Source: Candidatus Daviesbacteria bacterium (GTDB lineage Bacteria > Patescibacteriota > Microgenomatia > Daviesbacterales > UBA10151). Taken from it: a DNA stretch of 44,112 nt. The position numbers were made by a program, and so were the translations under genes. The DNA is taken from contig JACPEX010000023.1 of the NCBI GenBank assembly GCA_016183265.1, positions 1 to 44,112 on the forward strand, written 5' to 3'. Each line of letters opens with the position of its first letter. Within the stretch, counting starts at the first letter, position 1. The notes beneath the pieces were generated by a model. It had not been told where the DNA came from. It did not search any database and saw only the letters and a program-made list of their open reading frames with translations. Below, piece by piece: positions 41,113 through 44,112 of this stretch.

Positions 41113-42321
41113 ATGACAGAAGCAAGAAAAGATCTTCATGAAAGTGTTTTTCAACAGATAAAAGGAAAACAGGATGGAAAAATATCTTATACAACTTCTA
41201 TGGCCGAGAGGGTTATAGCAAGATCGTCAAGTTTGTTACAAGTAGAAGGTTTGCCTGCGGGAGAAATTATTGCTCCAACAGATAAACAATTATCATATAT
41301 GGTTTATCAAACCTTAGCTCATTTAATATTAGATAGAGAAAGAAGTGGACATGGAACAGAAGACTGGGAACCTGCAATATTATCAGTTGAATTGAGTGTA
41401 GAAAGCCCCAGAAATAGATCTTTATTAGATAGAACAGATCCTAGCCATGCAGGTATTTTTAATAGAACATTTAAAGGGGAAGATGATGATATAACAGCTG
41501 TTACGTTTAGATATTCACCAGGAGGAGTTGATGATGATCGGGTTTTTGCTGATAAATATGCAATAAGGATTGAAGAAGAATCAGTAACTCCATCAATTGT
41601 TGATATGGACAGATACGAAGGAAGACGAAGCCTGCCAGATGTGAAAGCTCTTGTTGAAACAATTGCTGCCGGAGATATAGATGGATCGATTAACGATTTA
41701 TCTAATTTAGGAGCAGGAAGAAGGAGTATTGTATCTAGATATATTGATGATGTTTTATATTCCTCTACTTCTCAGGCAGAAACAGCAAATGTTTTAAGAT
41801 TTTTAATTCGTGGAGTACAACAAGAAGCATTATCAATAGAAGATCTTGCAGGACAATTATCTTGGTCAATTGAAAATAGAAATAGATCAAGAAGTGATCT
41901 AAGATATGTTGTTTTTCGAGATCTTCCAGAATATGCAGAAGCATTTGGTTTAATAAAAGCACATGTTGTCCCTGTGGATGAAGATGGTACGAATGTGTTA
42001 TGGAAATGTGTAGATTCCATACCGTGGGTAGTAAAAAAGGGAGCGCTTACTGATGAAGATTTTCAAAGAATTGCTGATTTGTTACCAAGATGGGCTGCTC
42101 AACTTGATGCAGAACCACGAAATCATGATATAGGCAATATAGTACCAACAGTTTATAGTCTTACATCTGTTTTAATGCATATTGCTCAAAACAAAAATCA
42201 ATCAAAAATCGCGTTACAAGCATTAGAAGTAGTAAAAAATAGTAAATCTCTTGGAAATCAAACTTCTTCTATTGTTGATTATCATACTTCCCAAAGACTT
42301 CTAGGTTCAGTTTTTGAGTAA
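41113..42321 (+). CDS. Unknown protein (402 aa), possible orphan
   Basis: No family or catalytic motif recognised. It is acidic, has no signal peptide and no membrane span. Residues 1-160 hold mixed strands and charged loops (EGEDDDITAVTFRYSPGG-like segment). Residues 165-400 look all-helical and repeat-like (NDLSNLGAGRRSIVSRYIDD, ADLLPRWAAQLDAEP, IALQALEVVKNSKSLG), perhaps an ARM/HEAT-type scaffold. It uses AGA for nearly all Arg and is somewhat more AT-rich than neighbouring genes, hinting at transfer. A consensus promoter precedes it and it is transcribed alone. Confidence 0.6.
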   Translation: MTEARKDLHESVFQQIKGKQDGKISYTTSMAERVIARSSSLLQVEGLPAGEIIAPTDKQLSYMVYQTLAHLILDRERSGHGTEDWEPAILSVELSVESPRNRSLLDRTDPSHAGIFNRTFKGEDDDITAVTFRYSPGGVDDDRVFADKYAIRIEEESVTPSIVDMDRYEGRRSLPDVKALVETIAAGDIDGSINDLSNLGAGRRSIVSRYIDDVLYSSTSQAETANVLRFLIRGVQQEALSIEDLAGQLSWSIENRNRSRSDLRYVVFRDLPEYAEAFGLIKAHVVPVDEDGTNVLWKCVDSIPWVVKKGALTDEDFQRIADLLPRWAAQLDAEPRNHDIGNIVPTVYSLTSVLMHIAQNKNQSKIALQALEVVKNSKSLGNQTSSIVDYHTSQRLLGSVFE

Positions 42322-42329
42322 TTTGAAAT

Positions 42330-43268
42330 TCAAACCCTGTGGGCACGATGGTGTCTATGGTGGGCTTCTTTTGCAAGAGTTCCCAAATATGCGCCTATTG
42401 CCACTAAAACTGCTCCTACTAAAAATGACTTTGACATATTTTCACCTAAAATTGTGACTGCTAAGATTGTGGCTATAAATGGTTCGATGTATTGGAATAA
42501 GTTAGCAGTGGTGACAGAGGTTTTAGATAAACCCCATTCAAATAGAAAATAAGCAGAAATTGAGGAAAGTAAAACCATAAAGGTTAACCCTAATAAGCCT
42601 AAGATGGTGACATGGCTAGTCCAATTAGGATTTTTGATATATTCAATAGCAGCTGGGATAAAAAAGGTGATGGTGCCTATTAAAAAAGCTATGGCTGTAA
42701 TGATCAATGTAGGGTATTTACCGGATACCTTTTTAGATACAGTAGCTCCCAGCACCCAACACAGCGAGGCTAAAACTATTAACATATTACCAGTTAGCAT
42801 TTGAGAGGAGATCGTGCCAGTAATGATTCCAGGTAACCCAACTATTACCAGAGCCCCTAAAAAACCAAGTGCTACCCCAAAAAGGTTAACAAGATAAATC
42901 TTTTCTTTTAAAAACCACCAGCCTAAGAGGACAGAAAAAGAAGGGATAAGCAAAGTTAAGAAAGAGGCATCAATAACTGTAGTCCTTTTGATGCCTTCAA
43001 AAAATAAGGTGATATTTAAGGTAATAATTAAAACACCGATTGCAATTAGTTTAGGTAAGTCTTTTTTGTCTATTTTAATTTTTTTGGTTTCTGCTATAAA
43101 AAATGGCGCCAAAAGCAAGGAGGCAAAGGCAAACCGCAATAGGGCTAACGTCATTGGGGGGAATTCCTGCAGGGTGATTTTGGCAACTACAAAATTAGCA
43201 CCCCAGATTAAGTGGGCTAAAATTAGGGCGAGATATGGCCAGGGTTTGGTAAATATTTGTGACGACAT
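42330..43268 (-). CDS. EamA-family (DMT superfamily) transporter
   Basis: A 312-aa inner-membrane protein with about ten hydrophobic helices in two repeats. The first EamA repeat begins LILAHLIWGANFVVAKITL with the typical WG.NF pattern, the second begins MLIVLASLCWVLGATVSKKV. The substrate, an exported or imported metabolite, is unknown. The tail EAHHRHHRAHRV is His/Arg-rich and cytoplasmic. Its promoter is built from a heptamer array immediately upstream, so expression could depend on repeat number. Confidence 0.88.
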   Translation of the reverse strand: MSSQIFTKPWPYLALILAHLIWGANFVVAKITLQEFPPMTLALLRFAFASLLLAPFFIAETKKIKIDKKDLPKLIAIGVLIITLNITLFFEGIKRTTVIDASFLTLLIPSFSVLLGWWFLKEKIYLVNLFGVALGFLGALVIVGLPGIITGTISSQMLTGNMLIVLASLCWVLGATVSKKVSGKYPTLIITAIAFLIGTITFFIPAAIEYIKNPNWTSHVTILGLLGLTFMVLLSSISAYFLFEWGLSKTSVTTANLFQYIEPFIATILAVTILGENMSKSFLVGAVLVAIGAYLGTLAKEAHHRHHRAHRV

Positions 43269-43274
43269 TATTTA

Positions 43275-43303
43275 AGAATAAAGAATAAAGAATAAAGAAT
43301 CAA
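43275..43303 (-). promoter_or_regulatory. EamA promoter formed by a heptamer array
   Basis: Plus-strand units GAATAAA x3 (43276-43296) and GAATCAA (43297-43303). On the minus strand the variant unit gives TTGATT (43303-43298) as -35, the repeats fill a 17-nt spacer, and TATTCT (43280-43275) is the -10, 6 nt before the ATG. Gain or loss of one unit would change the spacer by 7 nt. Confidence 0.5.
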
Positions 43304-43319
43304 GCTTAATTCATAATTC

Positions 43320-44112
43320 TTATTGCTTAATTCTAAAGATGGCTTCGTCAAGTGAAAGAGTTTCCTGGGTTCTTTCTTTGAGATTTTTTAAAACAACTTT
43401 ATCTTCTTTTGTTTCTTCGGGTCCAATAATTATGGCAAATGGTATGTCTTTTTGGTCAGCATATTTTAGCTGTTTATCTAATTTGGTATCCGGATTTAGC
43501 CATAATTCACAATTTACTTTCGAACGCAAAGCAGAACTTAGCTCTATTGATTTTTGCTCCAATTCTTTGGAAAATACTGTTACTAAAACTTTAGTAGTAG
43601 CCAGGTCAGCAGGGAATAAGTCTAATTGATCCATGGCTTCAATGATCCGGTCAAAGCCATAAGATACTCCAACTGCCGGGATGCTGTTGTTGGCAAAAAG
43701 GCCGATTAAATTATCATACCTGCCGCCTCCGGCTATGGAACCAACACTGTAATCTTCTATTTCTACCTCAAAAATCATGCCGGTGTAGTAATCCAAACCT
43801 CTTGCTAAAGTTGGGGTGAATTCATAATTTACACCTGATTTTTCCAGATAAGAAAATATTTGCTGTAAGTTTTCAGTAGGCTTGTTATTTTCAAACTTTT
43901 CTAAGGTATCTGAGGATAATCCTGCCTCAGCTAAATCTTTAATTACCTTGTCTCTGCCTACTTTTTTTAACTTATCAATTATTCTGGTAGCATCAGGAGA
44001 AATATCCTCAAAAAGCCTGCGGTCATTTATTAATATTTTGAAGTTTTGAAAACCTAATTCTTTTAAAGAGTTGGCAACTGTGGTAATAATTTCTGCATCA
44101 GCCAAAGGGGAG
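43320..44112 (-). CDS. hisS: Histidyl-tRNA synthetase, C-terminal part (cut by window edge)
   Basis: Charges tRNA-His. At least 264 residues are visible; the frame runs open through the right edge (reading SPLADAEIITT), so the N-terminal part with motifs 1 and 2 lies outside. Seen are ARGLDYYTGMIFEVEI and GSIAGGGRYDNLI of the histidine-binding region, motif 3 GVSYGFDRI, and the C-terminal anticodon-binding domain (VLVTVFSKELEQ, FAIIIGPEE). It ends just upstream of the heptamer array that precedes the EamA gene. Confidence 0.93.
   Translation of the reverse strand, partial: SPLADAEIITTVANSLKELGFQNFKILINDRRLFEDISPDATRIIDKLKKVGRDKVIKDLAEAGLSSDTLEKFENNKPTENLQQIFSYLEKSGVNYEFTPTLARGLDYYTGMIFEVEIEDYSVGSIAGGGRYDNLIGLFANNSIPAVGVSYGFDRIIEAMDQLDLFPADLATTKVLVTVFSKELEQKSIELSSALRSKVNCELWLNPDTKLDKQLKYADQKDIPFAIIIGPEETKEDKVVLKNLKERTQETLSLDEAIFRIKQ

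Overview
The window reads as a piece of a small, AT-rich, tightly packed bacterial genome. The best guess is a Candidate Phyla Radiation (Patescibacteria) lineage of the Microgenomates type. That placement is inference from shortened core proteins (RF1 of 307 aa, PrmC without its N-terminal domain, YchF without its coiled-coil arm, enolase of 384 aa), ATGA-type gene overlaps, dispersed short repeats, and competence genes (comM, dprA) beside many genes of unknown function. A relative such as a reduced Chloroflexi-like genome is not excluded. No tRNA, rRNA, CRISPR array or insertion sequence was recognised.

Layout. 1-12,074: purine biosynthesis: purQ, guaA, purA(-), two tandem purP-type genes, purH, purB, purE, purC, prs, purM(-). 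Together these cover much of the route from PRPP to IMP, both steps from IMP to AMP, and the last step to GMP. purF, purD, purL, purN/T and guaB are not here; purQ at the left edge suggests purL lies just outside. The archaeal-type formate-dependent enzyme PurP coexists with a complete bifunctional PurH. 12,107-14,495: a small membrane protein, then a methyltransferase and a GT-C-type membrane glycosyltransferase flanked by a 37-bp direct repeat. 14,588-19,259: PEP synthase, a BrnT/BrnA-like toxin-antitoxin pair, enolase and phosphoglycerate mutase (lower glycolysis/gluconeogenesis). 19,331-23,037: a DadA-type flavoprotein with a separate Rieske-like protein lacking both histidine ligands, a metallophosphoesterase/nucleotidyltransferase pair, a peroxiredoxin and a DUF3175 protein. 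23,111-25,819: yraN, comM, dprA. 25,864-28,779: envelope proteins (M23-like fragment, long beta-propeller, Q-rich anchored protein). 28,869-32,895: unknown protein, MsrB, NYN nuclease, YchF, a TM2 gene broken by an amber codon, acyltransferase. 32,909-34,932: rpsF, ssb, an inserted hydrolase, rpsR. 34,963-39,102: two unknown proteins, then CtpA- and HtrA-type proteases. 39,079-40,990: rpmE-prfA-prmC. 41,113 to the end: orphan protein, EamA transporter, and hisS cut by the window edge.

Two features run through the whole window. First, at least a dozen transcription units have a recognisable -10 box ending only 4-10 nt before the start codon, often with a -35 box 17-18 nt further up. This predicts leaderless or nearly leaderless mRNAs, whereas several operon-internal genes carry strong Shine-Dalgarno sequences. 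Second, tandem arrays with a 7-nt period but different sequences occur at five loci. Three are inside conserved genes (ychF, prmC, prfA), one forms the 3' end of purA, and one builds the promoter of the EamA transporter.
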